Of a DNA stretch of 64,000 bases, positions 34,227 to 45,398 are shown in pieces (position 1 is the stretch's first letter; each line of letters opens with the position of its first letter). The notes beneath the pieces were generated by a model. The model ran no database searches, was not told the DNA's origin, and saw only the letters and a list, made by a program, of their open reading frames with translations. This DNA comes from Bacillus safensis (lineage in GTDB: Bacteria; Bacillota; Bacilli; Bacillales; Bacillaceae), in the NCBI GenBank assembly GCA_030159235.1, contig BSBG01000004.1:124001-188000 (forward strand), read 5' to 3'. Made by a program: the position numbers and the translations under genes.

Positions 34227-37200
34227 TTATAAAGAAATTTCTAAATTCCCATCAAAGAAATAGAGAATTTTCTCCTCTAATGTTCTGTTTGTTAAACGTT
34301 CTACTGCTTTTGCATATAACGCTATTTGCGTTTCATAGCGCTTTTTCAATAGAGGTTCAGCAGCTTCAAGTCCGCCTGTATATCTGCCTTGCACTCTATC
34401 TGTTTTATAATCTAGTAAATATAGCTTTCCATCCGTTTCAAATAAACAGTCAATCATTCCTTGAATAAGGACAGGCTCCCCCTCTGCATCAATATGACTG
34501 TATACCTCTTTAACAGGTAACACCATACTAAATGACACTTCTCTCTTCACCCAGTCCGCTGTTCTCAACTTTTGACCAATAGAAGTAGAGAAGAAAGCAG
34601 CAATTCCTTCTTGATCAATTGACTGGACTTGCTCATCTGTTAGTAAATCTCGCTGCTGTAAGGAATCAAGTAGGTTCTCGATATGTGATTTATCATAGGG
34701 CTGCTCAGAAGGAAGTGGGATATGCTGCATAACTGTATGCATTGCGGTACCTTGTTCTGCGGCAGTGAGTGTTTTTTTCTTCATGAAAGCTGGCCGGTCA
34801 TACAACGTTGCACGAGCTTTTCGAAGGGAAGAGGGAACACTGTACTCATCCTGTATTTCTTTCATTCTTTTTATCTCGGAAACAGACTGTTTTGTGCCTA
34901 CTTGTGAAGCCGCTAGATATGGGTATCTCCATGAAAGTCTCTCTGCTACCTTCTCATCAGCATCACCATAGCCTTCAAGAGGCCGACCTTCCATTAATGC
35001 TTGTACCACCTCATCTTGCTGCTTTTTTTCAAGTGACATATCTTCTTTTAGAAGATCGGAAGCTTGAGTAAATGAGATAGAGAATGTTGATGGATGCGAA
35101 AGAATAACTTCACCTGTTTCTTCTAAAATAGATGACATCGCTTGATGACGGATGAGAGCAGGTCCAATAAAATCCAAGTATGTTTTCGATTGATAACGTT
35201 CAAAATCAGGGATCAGCCACTCTTCTCCGGCTGCGGCATTTTGCCATTTGCTTAATGCTTTCAACTGATTTTTGACGGAGCCGACTAAAAATAATTTTTC
35301 CTTAGCTCTTGTGAGTGCGACATATAGAACCCTCAGCTCTTCAGATAATAACTCTTTTCTCATCTTTTTTTTCATCGCTACAAGCGGTAATGTCGCATAA
35401 CTAATTCTTAGCTCAGGATGAATATATTTGCTTCCAAAGCCTAGCTCTTTATCAAGTAAGTAGGACTGATTTAAGTCCATCATATTAAAGTTCCTGCCGA
35501 GTCCGGCGGTAAAAACGACTGGAAATTCTAATCCTTTACTGCTGTGGATCGTCATCATGCGAACAACGTCCTCTGTTTCACTGAACGTTTTTGCCGCACC
35601 GAGATCATCTCCACGCTCCTGCATTCTTTCGATAAAACGAAGAAAACGGAACAGTCCTCTAAAGGCCGCTTTTTCATACTGCTTCGCTCGATCATAAAGA
35701 GCACGGAGATTCGCCTGCCTCTGCTTGCCTCCAGGCATCCCGCCAACGTAATCTAGATACTGCGTATCACGGTATACTTCCCAAATCAGTTCCGCTACTG
35801 AATGATTCATGGAGAAATCACGCCACTTACGCAGCAACCTGAAAAACCGTTCTAGTTTTTTGCAGGTAGGGTGATCAGAATGAGTCACACTCATGAATGC
35901 CTTCACAGCATCATAATAAGTGCCCCTTTTATCACTCGTGCGGATCAGCGCCATTTCATTTTCGTCTAAATGAACAATTGGTGATCTTAATACAGCTGCA
36001 AGCGGGATATCCTGATATGGATTATCGATGACTTTTAACAGAGAAAGAATGACAGACACCTCTGTTGCTTCAAAATAACCAGAGGAAAGATTCGCATACA
36101 CAGGGATTCCCTGCTTCTTCAATTCCTCCATCATTTGCGGGGCCCATGGCATGGAGCGAAGCAAAATCACAATGTCCCGATACTGCAAGTTACGGGTCAT
36201 TTGCTGTTTCGCATCGTACACTTGAAATGGCTGCTCCACCAATTCTCTTATTTTTTTAGCAATAACTCTCGCCTCAAATTGTACGGTCTCGAGCTCTTCT
36301 CGCTCTTCGTCGCTTTCTGCTTCCTGTTGATCTAAATGAACAAGAAGCATCTCTGTCGTTGTATCTTCGCTTTCTGGATAACTCGCTCCAAGCTTTAATT
36401 CAGCTTGCTCATCATATTCAATTTCTCCAACTGTTTCCCCCATCAGCTGTTTAAACAAAAAGTTCGTACTGTCTAACACATCTGAACGGCTGCGGAAGTT
36501 TTTATTTAAATCAATTCTCTTCCCTGTTTCTTTGCCGTCTGGTTGAAATTGTTTATATTTGTTTAAAAAGAGCATGGGCTCAGCCAGTCTAAAACGATAA
36601 ATGGACTGCTTTACATCACCAACCATAAACAGATTGCCTTCTGAAGGCTGTTCCCCTTTAGAGACAAGCTTTAAAATCGTTTCCTGTACAAGGTTTGTAT
36701 CTTGATATTCATCAACGAGCACTTCTTCAAACTGCTGTTGATAGTACTTGGCCGCTTCGGTTTCAATCAGATTTCCTTCCGAGTCCTGCTCTGCTAAAAT
36801 GCGTAAGCAATAATGCTCTAAATCCGAAAAGTCCACAATTGATTTTTCTTGCTTCGCTTTTTCGAAACGCTCTCCGAATTGGATAACAAGCTCCACAAGT
36901 GTTTCCACAATTGGCTTCATTTCAGCTAAGCTTTTTAAATGCTGGGCGGGACTGCGCATAAAGTATTCATCTTTGAGCTTTTCTAATTGTTTTTTTGCTT
37001 GATTCCGTGCATCTGTGGCTTTTTCTAACAGCACAGGGTCATATTCGTCCCCTTTACATGTTTTGAGCCTTTTAAAATTGATGTTCGGCAATAGCTCGTA
37101 AAGCTTCTCAAAATCATCTTGGTTCCTAATTAATTCATTGACCTGCTCTACATCATCTATAAAATTCTCCGCTCTCGGAGCTGGGCCGCCCGGCTCTTTT

Positions 37201-37931
37201 GATAGCATAAGAGCTCGTTCAAGCAGCTCTTGGCAGCTTCGAAAAACGAGAGAAAGATCCTCTTTGATATATGGATAAAACGGTAATTGTTCTACTTTTG
37301 TTTGAGCATCTACATCATAAAGAGAAAGAAATGCCCGCATCCATTGCTCCGGTGAAGGATGAGATCTCGAAAACTCATAAATTCTCTTCACAAGCCATTG
37401 CAAGTCTAAGTCATGGCGATCAGAAGTGTACCGATCAACCAGTTCAAAGAACGATGGCCTTCCAGCCTTATATTCATCCTCAAACAGATCATCTAACACT
37501 TCATCTCCTAATAATTCTCCTTCTGTTTGATCGGCTAAACGAAAGCCTGGATCAAGGTCAATCTCATAGTAAAAAGTGCGTAGAACCTGCAAGCAAAAGG
37601 AGTGCAAGGTAGAAATATTGGCACGATTCATGAGTGAAAGTTGTCTCCTCAGATGAAGGGACCCAGGGTTTTTGGCTAATTCCTTTTCAAGTGCTTCTGT
37701 GATTCGGTGCTTCATCTCTGCCGCAGATGCATTTGTGAACGTCACAACGAGCAGACGATCCACATCAACTGGATCTTCAGGCCGGGTCATTTTTCGAATC
37801 AGCCGTTCAACCAAAACAGCTGTTTTACCTGACCCTGCCGCCGCCGCAACAAGGATATCTTGTCCTTCTGAAACGATGGCTTCCCACTGGTCATCCGTCC
37901 AAGTACTGTTATTCGGTTTTGGTATTTTCAT
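34227..37931 (-). CDS. addA: ATP-dependent helicase/nuclease subunit AddA
   Basis: A 1,234-residue UvrD-type helicase fused to a RecB nuclease domain. Walker A is [15 protein letters not shown] near residue 33, the DEYQDTN motif is near 410, helicase motif [14 protein letters not shown] near 800, and the C-terminal nuclease has LLDYKTDRV near 1,175. With AddB it resects double-strand breaks until it meets a Chi sequence, feeding RecA. It overlaps addB by 23 bases; ATG 37931 has aaggggat upstream. Confidence 0.95.
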   Translation of the reverse strand: MKIPKPNNSTWTDDQWEAIVSEGQDILVAAAAGSGKTAVLVERLIRKMTRPEDPVDVDRLLVVTFTNASAAEMKHRITEALEKELAKNPGSLHLRRQLSLMNRANISTLHSFCLQVLRTFYYEIDLDPGFRLADQTEGELLGDEVLDDLFEDEYKAGRPSFFELVDRYTSDRHDLDLQWLVKRIYEFSRSHPSPEQWMRAFLSLYDVDAQTKVEQLPFYPYIKEDLSLVFRSCQELLERALMLSKEPGGPAPRAENFIDDVEQVNELIRNQDDFEKLYELLPNINFKRLKTCKGDEYDPVLLEKATDARNQAKKQLEKLKDEYFMRSPAQHLKSLAEMKPIVETLVELVIQFGERFEKAKQEKSIVDFSDLEHYCLRILAEQDSEGNLIETEAAKYYQQQFEEVLVDEYQDTNLVQETILKLVSKGEQPSEGNLFMVGDVKQSIYRFRLAEPMLFLNKYKQFQPDGKETGKRIDLNKNFRSRSDVLDSTNFLFKQLMGETVGEIEYDEQAELKLGASYPESEDTTTEMLLVHLDQQEAESDEEREELETVQFEARVIAKKIRELVEQPFQVYDAKQQMTRNLQYRDIVILLRSMPWAPQMMEELKKQGIPVYANLSSGYFEATEVSVILSLLKVIDNPYQDIPLAAVLRSPIVHLDENEMALIRTSDKRGTYYDAVKAFMSVTHSDHPTCKKLERFFRLLRKWRDFSMNHSVAELIWEVYRDTQYLDYVGGMPGGKQRQANLRALYDRAKQYEKAAFRGLFRFLRFIERMQERGDDLGAAKTFSETEDVVRMMTIHSSKGLEFPVVFTAGLGRNFNMMDLNQSYLLDKELGFGSKYIHPELRISYATLPLVAMKKKMRKELLSEELRVLYVALTRAKEKLFLVGSVKNQLKALSKWQNAAAGEEWLIPDFERYQSKTYLDFIGPALIRHQAMSSILEETGEVILSHPSTFSISFTQASDLLKEDMSLEKKQQDEVVQALMEGRPLEGYGDADEKVAERLSWRYPYLAASQVGTKQSVSEIKRMKEIQDEYSVPSSLRKARATLYDRPAFMKKKTLTAAEQGTAMHTVMQHIPLPSEQPYDKSHIENLLDSLQQRDLLTDEQVQSIDQEGIAAFFSTSIGQKLRTADWVKREVSFSMVLPVKEVYSHIDAEGEPVLIQGMIDCLFETDGKLYLLDYKTDRVQGRYTGGLEAAEPLLKKRYETQIALYAKAVERLTNRTLEEKILYFFDGNLEISL

Positions 37932-40900
37932 ACTGATCCCCTTCTTTTTTGATCCGCTCTATCACGACATCATCCTTTTCAGATGAAAGCACTCTAAATT
38001 CATTATCCTCTATTGATTCATCAAATTGGCAAATAGACTTAAATGAACAAAAGCGGCATGGTGTTTGATCCTTCAATTTATAAGGATTAATTGCGACCTC
38101 ACCATTTGTAATTCTTTCGCCTGCCTCTTCAAATGTGCGCCGAACGTGTTGTGTGAGTATATGGAAATGATCTTCACTTAAGACTGCAGAATCAGAACGG
38201 AAAGACCCATCCTTTTTCAATCCGGCTTGAATGACTTGTGATCTTCCTGATTCAAGCGTTTGATCCATTAGCTTTACTGCTTCAACATCTTCAAGCAAGA
38301 GACCTTTCATTTTAAATTTCTTGAATATTTCCTGCTCAATTTCATCCTCTGCAAGCGGAATCGGTGCTTGAATAAGCGGATCATGAATATGGAAATATAA
38401 AATGCCAGCTGGCGTCGCTTCTACGCCAAGCCACTCTTTCGAATACGTAATGGTCAGATCTAAGTAAGTGAGCATTTGCAAGGCCAGCCCATAGTATACT
38501 TCTGCAAGATCCAGACCTTTTTCACTGGATTTATAGTCGACAATTCTCAAAAGCAGCCCTTTTGAACCTTCCGCTTTATCCACCCTGTCAATTCTTCCGA
38601 CAAGCTCCATCGTACAGCCATTTTTCAATTGAAAAGTAAACGGCGGCAGAGGTCCTTGACCTCCAAAGCCTAACTCAAGCCCAACGGGAGAAAATCCACT
38701 CACTTTGGCATGCTCACTTAAAATAGAAGAAACTCGAATCAAGATTTTCTGGAGCTTTTCTTTAATATAAGCATGCCGATTAGAGCTTAATAGTATTTCC
38801 TTTTGAAGACGCGGAGCAAGCTGCTCGATCGCATGTCTTGAATAGGTGACACACTCTTCCTTCGTTAGGTTTTTCCAATCTTTTTTTTGTTCAACAAGCG
38901 TATCTGAAATATGCTTTAAAGCCGAGTGAAACAACTGGCCGATATCGGGTGCTTCCAATTTATAAAATTGTCGATCCTTTAGTTTTAACCCGTGGGAAGC
39001 AAAGTGAGAAAATGCACACGCATTGAATTTCTCCATTCTTGAAACACTGCCTTGAATGTGATCACCGTAAAGTTCTTTTGTGACGTTTGGTTTTAAGCGC
39101 TCCGCTCGATTTGTAAAAAACAAACTCGACAAGATATTTTTTGATACATCCCGATGAGATGATGTCATCAAATAATGATAGACACTCCACCATACACCGC
39201 TGATGGGATATTGATTGAGCCATTGCTGCAGCTGTGAGACGGTATAAGATAACGAAACATGCTCATTCGCTACAAATTTTAATTGCTCCTCGTCACTCAG
39301 CTGTTCCGGGTCTAATACATAATGAGCATGCCGATGATTTGGCATAAGCTCCTGACAATACTTGATGAGAGGCGAAGGCAATAGAGAGCGTCCCTCTTCA
39401 TCTGAAATCGAATAGGATAAATACAAATGACGGGATGGACTCGACAACGCTTGATAAATTAAAAACTGCTCATCTAGCAGCCGTTCCTTTCCTGTCTCTG
39501 CCAGCTCTGCTCCTGCTCGCTTTAACCATTCCCGGTCATCCTCAGACAACACACTTTCGTCAGAAGGGCGTGCGGGAATAACGCCATCATTTACACCAAT
39601 GATAAACGTACACTTCACTTGATACATTCTTGATAGATCCATACTTCCAATAAATACTTGATCGAGTGAGGGCGGAATCAAAGCAAACTTTAAAGAGGCC
39701 AATCCTGTATCCATCATCTGTTGGAATAAAGGAAATGAGAGCTCCTCCTCACCGAGCATTTCAACAAATTCATTCATTAATTGGATAACAGCATCCCATA
39801 CTTGTCCATGCTGCATTGCTTCAGCTAATCTACCTGCTTCTTCAGCCTCTAGCCTCGCCTTTTCAAGTTTATCCGGCACTTTTATTTCCTCTAAAAAGAC
39901 ATAGACTGCCTCCACCATGTCTCTTACCGTTTGCGCTTTTTTCAGCCTTTTTTGCAATTGGAAAAGCGGGGGTGCGATCCATTCCTTTACATCATTCAGC
40001 ATCTGTTCCATTTCAATTTCTTGATCTGTTTGTCCAAAATCCTCATCTAAGGATTGAAATCGTCTGTAATGAAAACGGGAGCCATTTGTCCAGCGCTCTC
40101 CTTTTACACCATAAGCAATACAGTAGTTTTCAAGCTGATCTGCCTGTTCTCTTGCTTTATTTTTGGCAAGTTCGAGCGGGAATAAGAACTCTGTTTTCAC
40201 GCATCGAAACACCGCCTCATACCGCCAGTTACCTTTTATGACGTCCAAGCTCGAACGAATCAATTCAATGAGCGGATGATACTGCATCGATTCATTTCCA
40301 TCAATAAAAAAAGGAATATCGTAATCTCGAAAAACCTCTTTCAACGTATCTTTATAGTCGTCAACATGCCGTGCAACAATCGAAATATCTCGAAGTCTGA
40401 GTCCTTTTTCTCTCACTAAATCAAGAATATCTCTCGCTACTCCCTCAATTTCAGCTCGTTTATTTGCACTTTTAGACACTGTGAGATGCGAGGTTTCTTC
40501 CTGATATGGCTGCACCGGTCTCTGTTCATATTGGTTTTCTAAATAAGCAAGATCTGGTGTATGAAGATGCCGGTTATTTCTCTCCAAAATATTCTCAGTA
40601 ATGGCCGCCCCGCACTCTTTGGCAAGCTGATAGAGCTGGTAATACGTTTTCCCTGTCATACGAAATAAATCCAGTTCGTTTGGCTGCTTTTCATGATAGG
40701 AACGATCCACTGTAAAAGCAGCAGTTATTTTCTCAGCATGCAGCAGAAGCTGTTCAATGACGAGAAGCTGCTGCGGTGTAAATTGATAAAAACCATCTAT
40801 ATAAATGTGTGCTCCTTTTATTTCTTCTGATAAAGGAATTTGCTGCGTGAGAAGTGTCAAATAGTCTTCTGAATGCACATATTCATCTTGTAAATGATGT

Positions 40901-41418
40901 TCCATCTGCTGATAAAGCACATGCAAATCATGCAATTTTTCAGCTGCCCGTCTTTCTTCTGTATACTCTGAGTGCATGCTCGATACTGAAATTTTTTCAA
41001 TATCCTCCGGCAGCATACAGTACCTTTTGAATTCAGCCATCGTCTTTTCTATTTGTTCCACAAACCCTGGCTTATCACTCGCTTTTTTGAAAACCTTAAA
41101 CTTGTCTTTCTGCTCTTCAATCACTTTTCTTAAAAGCATTTGAATCCCTGTGCTTGTCACAAATTGCCGGTTTGCTCCGCCTGTCTGCTGTAAAATAGAC
41201 CAGGCAAGACGTGTGAAACTAAATACTTTAGCCCTGATCATACCGCCAGCTTCAGACGTTTTTGCAAGCTCATATTCCATTAAAAATGTCATTTGATCCG
41301 GGACTAAAAAAATGATTGGCGGACCCAACGGATCAAGCCGAAGCTGTTCTTTGATTTCCTCTAAGATTGCAGTCGTTTTTCCACTCCCCGATCTGCCTGC
41401 TAAAAACTGAATTTCCAC
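37909..41418 (-). CDS. addB: ATP-dependent nuclease subunit AddB
   Basis: A 1,169-residue helicase-like protein with a C-terminal RecB-type nuclease. Walker A is [14 protein letters not shown] near residue 5, the nuclease motif [17 protein letters not shown] near 960. The four iron-sulphur cysteines are visible: one in [13 protein letters not shown] near 800 and three in [14 protein letters not shown] near 1,120. GTG 41418 (MEIQFLAG) is chosen for its spacing to aaagg; a GTG four codons earlier is too close to it. First gene of the addB-addA-sbcD-sbcC-yisB operon. Confidence 0.93.
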   Translation of the reverse strand: MEIQFLAGRSGSGKTTAILEEIKEQLRLDPLGPPIIFLVPDQMTFLMEYELAKTSEAGGMIRAKVFSFTRLAWSILQQTGGANRQFVTSTGIQMLLRKVIEEQKDKFKVFKKASDKPGFVEQIEKTMAEFKRYCMLPEDIEKISVSSMHSEYTEERRAAEKLHDLHVLYQQMEHHLQDEYVHSEDYLTLLTQQIPLSEEIKGAHIYIDGFYQFTPQQLLVIEQLLLHAEKITAAFTVDRSYHEKQPNELDLFRMTGKTYYQLYQLAKECGAAITENILERNNRHLHTPDLAYLENQYEQRPVQPYQEETSHLTVSKSANKRAEIEGVARDILDLVREKGLRLRDISIVARHVDDYKDTLKEVFRDYDIPFFIDGNESMQYHPLIELIRSSLDVIKGNWRYEAVFRCVKTEFLFPLELAKNKAREQADQLENYCIAYGVKGERWTNGSRFHYRRFQSLDEDFGQTDQEIEMEQMLNDVKEWIAPPLFQLQKRLKKAQTVRDMVEAVYVFLEEIKVPDKLEKARLEAEEAGRLAEAMQHGQVWDAVIQLMNEFVEMLGEEELSFPLFQQMMDTGLASLKFALIPPSLDQVFIGSMDLSRMYQVKCTFIIGVNDGVIPARPSDESVLSEDDREWLKRAGAELAETGKERLLDEQFLIYQALSSPSRHLYLSYSISDEEGRSLLPSPLIKYCQELMPNHRHAHYVLDPEQLSDEEQLKFVANEHVSLSYTVSQLQQWLNQYPISGVWWSVYHYLMTSSHRDVSKNILSSLFFTNRAERLKPNVTKELYGDHIQGSVSRMEKFNACAFSHFASHGLKLKDRQFYKLEAPDIGQLFHSALKHISDTLVEQKKDWKNLTKEECVTYSRHAIEQLAPRLQKEILLSSNRHAYIKEKLQKILIRVSSILSEHAKVSGFSPVGLELGFGGQGPLPPFTFQLKNGCTMELVGRIDRVDKAEGSKGLLLRIVDYKSSEKGLDLAEVYYGLALQMLTYLDLTITYSKEWLGVEATPAGILYFHIHDPLIQAPIPLAEDEIEQEIFKKFKMKGLLLEDVEAVKLMDQTLESGRSQVIQAGLKKDGSFRSDSAVLSEDHFHILTQHVRRTFEEAGERITNGEVAINPYKLKDQTPCRFCSFKSICQFDESIEDNEFRVLSSEKDDVVIERIKKEGDQYENTKTE

Positions 41419-41521
41419 GTTCCACAACACCTTTCTTATGTATTCATATTCTAGCGAAAATAAAGGTAAATAGCTATTTTCCTATTATGTTTCCTTTCTC
41501 CTTCCTAAAAAAGACATAGGC

Positions 41522-41548
41522 ACCTTTCTTCACTCTTTTCATATCATA
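41522..41548 (+). promoter_or_regulatory. Sigma-K type promoter before yhjR
   Basis: AC at 41522-41523, 16 bases, then CATATCATA at 41540-41548 fit the sigma-K consensus, with the yhjR start 35 bases downstream. This suggests mother-cell expression late in sporulation. Confidence 0.6.
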
Positions 41549-41582
41549 AACCATCATGAACTCAAAGGAGGCTGGCAATATC

Positions 41583-42029
41583 ATGTATTACGGTTATTAT
41601 GACTACTCGCCATATGACATGCGCCAAAACACAAGGATCATTTCAGACCTTGAGAAGGCGATCAATGGTGAATATTCTGCGATCCAATGCTACGAAAAAC
41701 TTGCCCAAAAAGCAAAAAGTCCTGAGGCGAAAAAGATCATTCAAGAAATACGCCAGGACGAAGTCAGACACTATCAACTATTTTCAAAGCTCTATTATTC
41801 TTTAACAGGTAAAAACCACAAACCAAGTGTAACAGAGCCTTGTCCAGATCCATTCAGAGAAGGACTTGTTTTTGCGTTTAAAGATGAACAAAAAACGGTC
41901 GATTTTTACTTAACAGTATCAGACTATGTCCGTGATCAAGGAACAAAAGAGCTAATGAAACGGATCGCTCAAGATGAACAGCAGCATGCTGTATGGTTTT
42001 TATATCTTTTAACGCATCATGTGTCTTAG
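41583..42029 (+). CDS. yhjR: Ferritin-like coat-associated protein YhjR
   Basis: A 148-residue four-helix protein of the rubrerythrin/ferritin-like type. Di-metal ligand candidates are the two helices with E...YEKLAQ (GEYSAIQCYEKLAQ) and QDEVRHYQLF, then DEQKTVDFY and QDEQQHAVWF. It begins with a Tyr-rich segment MYYGYYDYSPYDMRQ that resembles coat proteins. ATG 41583 has aaaggagg ten bases ahead; the frame is open nine codons further. In B. subtilis yhjR lies beside addB, as here, divergent. Metal binding is inferred from the motif. Confidence 0.82.
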   Translation: MYYGYYDYSPYDMRQNTRIISDLEKAINGEYSAIQCYEKLAQKAKSPEAKKIIQEIRQDEVRHYQLFSKLYYSLTGKNHKPSVTEPCPDPFREGLVFAFKDEQKTVDFYLTVSDYVRDQGTKELMKRIAQDEQQHAVWFLYLLTHHVS

Positions 42030-42181
42030 ATAGTCCTATTTTAATAGGAGATCGTATGTTCCGTCAAAAAATGAAATCGCCTTTTTGTTCATTCAATTTC
42101 ATAAATAAAGTACGATTCCCATCATACCTCTCACCTCTTTCACTTTTTCAACCGTGAAAACGACAATTTGCTAAATAAAAA

Positions 42182-42216
42182 AACTCCTCTGCCACAAATA
42201 GCAGAAGGAGTTTTTT
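42182..42216 (-). terminator. Terminator after doxX
   Basis: Inverted repeat AAAAACTCCTTCTGC / GCAGAGGAGTTTTTT with one mismatch, just past the doxX stop on the minus strand. A-rich on its other side, so it could also stop yhjR transcripts. Confidence 0.85.
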
Positions 42217-42225
42217 CATGATTGT

Positions 42226-42636
42226 TTAATGGAATTTTGCTTCATTGCTTTGCTTCTGATGTTTCAGCATCCCATCAATGGATAGAAACTTACTGCCGCT
42301 AAGTGTTAAATAAAGCGCCATGACAAGTAGTGAAAGTTCAAATTCATAACCACCAACAAATCCGTTAGAAAAACCAACCGTGATAATCGCCACAGCCATA
42401 ATTGGTACAAATAATGCTGCGAAAATACGTGTTCCTAGACCTAAAATTAAGGCGATACCGCCGACCAGTTCAATTGTTTTTACAATATAGGCCATAAATT
42501 CCGGTATACCAATTTGCCCAAAGAATGCCGCTGTTCCTCCCAGACCTCCTTGATATGCCTGAAGGCCGTGTAGAAAGAAAATAATACCTAGAATAACACG
42601 TACAAAAAGTGTTCCTATTTCTTGATTCGTTTTCAT
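42226..42636 (-). CDS. DoxX-family membrane protein
   Basis: A 136-residue membrane protein with four hydrophobic segments and the family block GIIFFLHGLQAYQGG near residue 16, then IELVGGIALILGLGTR. DoxX relatives in Bacillus (for example CatD and YfiD) are often linked to redox or quinone and thiol stress, but no direct activity is known for this one. ATG 42636 has aggagg upstream. It follows a BlaI/M56 pair on the same strand and has a BlaI-like site in its own promoter region (42659-42677). Confidence 0.85.
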   Translation of the reverse strand: MKTNQEIGTLFVRVILGIIFFLHGLQAYQGGLGGTAAFFGQIGIPEFMAYIVKTIELVGGIALILGLGTRIFAALFVPIMAVAIITVGFSNGFVGGYEFELSLLVMALYLTLSGSKFLSIDGMLKHQKQSNEAKFH

Positions 42637-42658
42637 ATAGTGATTTCCTCCTGTTTTT

Positions 42659-42677
42659 ACACTACATCATGTAATGT
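42659..42677. promoter_or_regulatory. Candidate BlaI-type operator upstream of doxX
   Basis: ACACTACAT-C-ATGTAATGT is an inverted repeat with one mismatched pair, 23 bases before the doxX start. It shares the ten bases TACACTACAT with the site in the blaI-like promoter (minus strand, 43977-43968), which suggests a common repressor. Confidence 0.6.
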
Positions 42678-42693
42678 TAATTGGTAAAAAAAA

Positions 42694-43533
42694 TTAGTAA
42701 TTTAGGTTAAGCATAATCATTAAGACCACCATGAGGATAGCTGAGGTCACAATTGGAATGATTGGTACATTGAAAGGAATACTGTATGTTGGATTTAAGA
42801 TCTTCTGTATTCTTAAATTCAATGCTCGATCTCCAAAAGATACCGCAAATTTCGTTTGTTTTTGAAACTGAGTTCTCTTTTTAATGAGTTTCAAAAGGGC
42901 CTGCCCTACTCCAAGCTCAGTGCCTGTCTGCCGAATAGCATAGTCATCTGCAATTACTTCACGAAAAACGGAATAGCTTTGTCTCATATGCTTTAACACT
43001 GGAATGTACCAAATGACTTTTGTGAGCATTGAAAATGTGAAGGCCTTTAAAGGGTCATAGCTGTATTTGTGGTGCAATTCATGATGAACAACAGCATCAA
43101 TCTCCCCTTCATCCAGCATCTCCATTAGAGACGTTGATAAGTAGACCTTTGGATGAAGCATTCCCATAGCAAAAGCAAGCGGTTCATGCCAATGAAACAC
43201 AATGATGTCGTTTGCATATTTCTTTGATAGAAATTCGGTCAACTGTTGATTGGCTGCCATCATCAGATGCCGTTTGAATTGAATGTACTTTCTCATTTGC
43301 TTCGTCATATAGAAAATCGCAAATCCTAATGTGTAAAACACTAAAGCATCCAGAAAATATTTTAATGGAGTGAATCCGTAGAATTCGAGAACAGACTGGC
43401 ATATATGAATCAGATTATATGCTTGATTCCAACCAAAATAGCTTGAAAGCACGTAATACCCCATCTGATAAAAAATCGCTAAACCAATCAATATACCGCC
43501 TAAAAACAGCAGGCTCGACTTCATTTTATTCAT
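42694..43533 (-). CDS. M56/BlaR1-type membrane metalloprotease
   Basis: A 279-residue membrane protein with two N-terminal hydrophobic segments (~7-30 and 55-77), a cytoplasmic zinc-protease domain with HELHH at 151-155 and a C-terminal membrane segment (~255-277). The layout is that of the BlaR1/MecR1 signal transducer but without the extracellular penicillin-binding sensor, so the signal is unknown. Its start overlaps the BlaI-like gene by eight bases. BlaR1-type proteases lead to cleavage of the partner repressor. Confidence 0.85.
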   Translation of the reverse strand: MNKMKSSLLFLGGILIGLAIFYQMGYYVLSSYFGWNQAYNLIHICQSVLEFYGFTPLKYFLDALVFYTLGFAIFYMTKQMRKYIQFKRHLMMAANQQLTEFLSKKYANDIIVFHWHEPLAFAMGMLHPKVYLSTSLMEMLDEGEIDAVVHHELHHKYSYDPLKAFTFSMLTKVIWYIPVLKHMRQSYSVFREVIADDYAIRQTGTELGVGQALLKLIKKRTQFQKQTKFAVSFGDRALNLRIQKILNPTYSIPFNVPIIPIVTSAILMVVLMIMLNLNY

Positions 43534-43948
43534 TTTGCTGCTCCTCTTTTTTAGACGCTAGCCGTGCTTCAAGCACTTTGAGCAATTCAGGGTCAGCACT
43601 TTCAATGGCATCCACCATATGATTCACTGCCAGTGGACCGAAATCATCCATCAGCCCTTGCGTAATCCATTTTGTCTGCTCATTTAGAAACTCTTCTTTT
43701 GTTAAAATGGGATTATAAATAGATGAACGCCCTTTTATTTTCTTCTCCACAATTCCCTTTTCGGTTAAGCGGTTCAGCACAGTCATCACTGTGTTGAAAT
43801 TAATCGGCTTCTCATCTGACAGCTTCTGCTGCACTTCTTTAATCGGCATATCCTCACCTTGATAAAGGATCTCCATAATCCTTCCCTCTAAAGGACCGAA
43901 AAAACGATTCAATCCCTTTTCATTATATTTAAAAGAAGGAATTTTCAT
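43526..43948 (-). CDS. BlaI/MecI-family transcriptional repressor
   Basis: A 140-residue winged-helix repressor. The N-terminal DNA-binding half has FGPLEGRIMEILYQGEDMPI and FNTVMTVLNRLTEKGIVEKK, the family hallmarks; the C-terminal ~50 residues should dimerise. The cleavage region of BlaI-type repressors lies between the two. ATG 43948 has aggtg upstream. A palindrome overlapping its own promoter (43960-43973) points to autoregulation. Co-transcribed with the M56 protease. Confidence 0.9.
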   Translation of the reverse strand: MKIPSFKYNEKGLNRFFGPLEGRIMEILYQGEDMPIKEVQQKLSDEKPINFNTVMTVLNRLTEKGIVEKKIKGRSSIYNPILTKEEFLNEQTKWITQGLMDDFGPLAVNHMVDAIESADPELLKVLEARLASKKEEQQNE

Positions 43949-43959
43949 GTCATCACCTC

Positions 43960-43997
43960 ACACTATGTAGTGTAGTGTAGTCAAAAATGATAGTCAA
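43960..43997 (-). promoter_or_regulatory. Promoter and operator of the BlaI/M56 operon
   Basis: On the minus strand TTGACT (43997-43992) and TACACT (43974-43969) are 17 bases apart. The perfect inverted repeat ACACTA-TG-TAGTGT (43960-43973) overlaps the -10, an ideal place for repression. Additional TAGTG half-sites adjoin it. Confidence 0.72.
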
Positions 43998-44214
43998 CAG
44001 ATAACAAAAATAGGGGAAAATCGTTGCATATTATCTTTACTTTTGGTAAAAATTATATCCCTATTTATATCAATAGGCTGTCAGATTCATGATAAGATAA
44101 TCTTATGAAAATGGTAAAAAAATTCGTATTTTATTTATAGAGCCTTTTGTATTATAGTGAAGATAATAACATTTCACTTACTGAACGAATTTATAGGAAG
44201 AAGGTTTACATGTG

Positions 44215-45360
44215 ATGAAACAAGGAAACAGCCTTCGAACCGATCTCATCCTGATCGCGATAAGCGGTTTAGGTGGATTTCTTTTGTCTTTAACAGGAAT
44301 GTCTATTGGCTGGATGATCGGTTCATTAGTCACAGCTGCATTTATTGCCATGCGCCGTCCCGCCCTGTTTCAGCGTAAAGAAAACAACACCTTACGTATA
44401 CACAACAGATGGCTACTCCTTGGTCACTTCATTCTCGGAATCGAACTCGGACAGAAAATGAACATGAGAGTCCTTCATATTTTCTCTGAAAATTGGCTTC
44501 CTGTGAGTTTCATGCTCGTTTTTTCTATTCTACTAGCGATGCTCTCTGGCTTTGCCTTATGGAAGCTGAGTAAAACTGATATGCTAACCAGCTTTGTCGG
44601 AACGGCACCAGGTGGTTTATCCGCTATGCCGGGGATTGCCCAAGAGGTTGGAGCCAATACAGCCGTTGTCAGTCTCGTACAAACAACACGTGTATTGATG
44701 GTTGTCCTCACCATCCCATTTACCGTGTTCTATTTAAATACAAAAAACCAGGCGGATGCGGCTGTAGCCACGCAAGCGAGCGCCTTCTCATCTGGCATTT
44801 TCACCCTGTCAAACATCTCGTGGACCACTGCACTTATTTTAGGTGCCTGGCTTATGTCACGCCTGGCGAATCGTCTTCATTTCCCCGCCCCTTGGCTGAT
44901 TGGTAGCATGTTAGGTGTCGCAGCACTTCAAGTGGGTGCTGGTGCGCTTATAGGTCATGATTTGATTCCTTATTGGCCAGCACAAGCGAATATTGCATCA
45001 CAAGTATTTCTAGGTGCAACCATTGGTTCAAAAATGAATAAACAGATGTTTGTCGGGCTAAAAAACACTATCATTGTGGCCGTCGTCAGCTCAGCTGGAC
45101 TGATCGCCGCAACGGTTCTCAGTTCAATTGCCATTGCAGAGGTCACAGGTATTTCAGTCATTACTGCCATTCTTGCCTTTTCACCTGGAGGTATTGCAGA
45201 AATGGCAACGACAGCAGTCACACTCCATGAGGACTCAACCTTCGTAGTGGCTGTACAAGTCGTTAGAATCACTCTTGTCATTGCCATGTTGCCTCCATTT
45301 TTTCGATTCTTACATCACGTCTGGGCAAAAAAACATCCTGATTATAAAGCCGCAAAATAA
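44215..45360 (+). CDS. yhjN: AbrB-family membrane transporter-like protein (YhjN)
   Basis: A 381-residue membrane protein with two repeats of about five hydrophobic segments each; the blocks GTAPGGLSAMPGIAQEVGA (~124) and AFSPGGIAEMATTAVTLHED (~320) are the duplicated signature of the AbrB / ammonia-monooxygenase-like transporter family (unrelated to the AbrB regulator). Substrate unknown. ATG 44215 has ggaagaagg ten bases upstream; the GTG three bases earlier is possible. It ends at a shared terminator with sipV. B. subtilis yhjN is in the same general region. Confidence 0.78.
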   Translation: MKQGNSLRTDLILIAISGLGGFLLSLTGMSIGWMIGSLVTAAFIAMRRPALFQRKENNTLRIHNRWLLLGHFILGIELGQKMNMRVLHIFSENWLPVSFMLVFSILLAMLSGFALWKLSKTDMLTSFVGTAPGGLSAMPGIAQEVGANTAVVSLVQTTRVLMVVLTIPFTVFYLNTKNQADAAVATQASAFSSGIFTLSNISWTTALILGAWLMSRLANRLHFPAPWLIGSMLGVAALQVGAGALIGHDLIPYWPAQANIASQVFLGATIGSKMNKQMFVGLKNTIIVAVVSSAGLIAATVLSSIAIAEVTGISVITAILAFSPGGIAEMATTAVTLHEDSTFVVAVQVVRITLVIAMLPPFFRFLHHVWAKKHPDYKAAK

Positions 45361-45396
45361 AAAAGAGACGCTTTGCATGTGCAGGGCGTCTCTTTT
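45361..45396. terminator. Bidirectional terminator between yhjN and sipV
   Basis: AAAAGAGACGC-TTTGCA and TGCAGGGCGTCTCTTTT pair with a small bulge, flanked by A and T tracts, between two converging genes. Confidence 0.88.
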
Positions 45397-45398
45397 CT

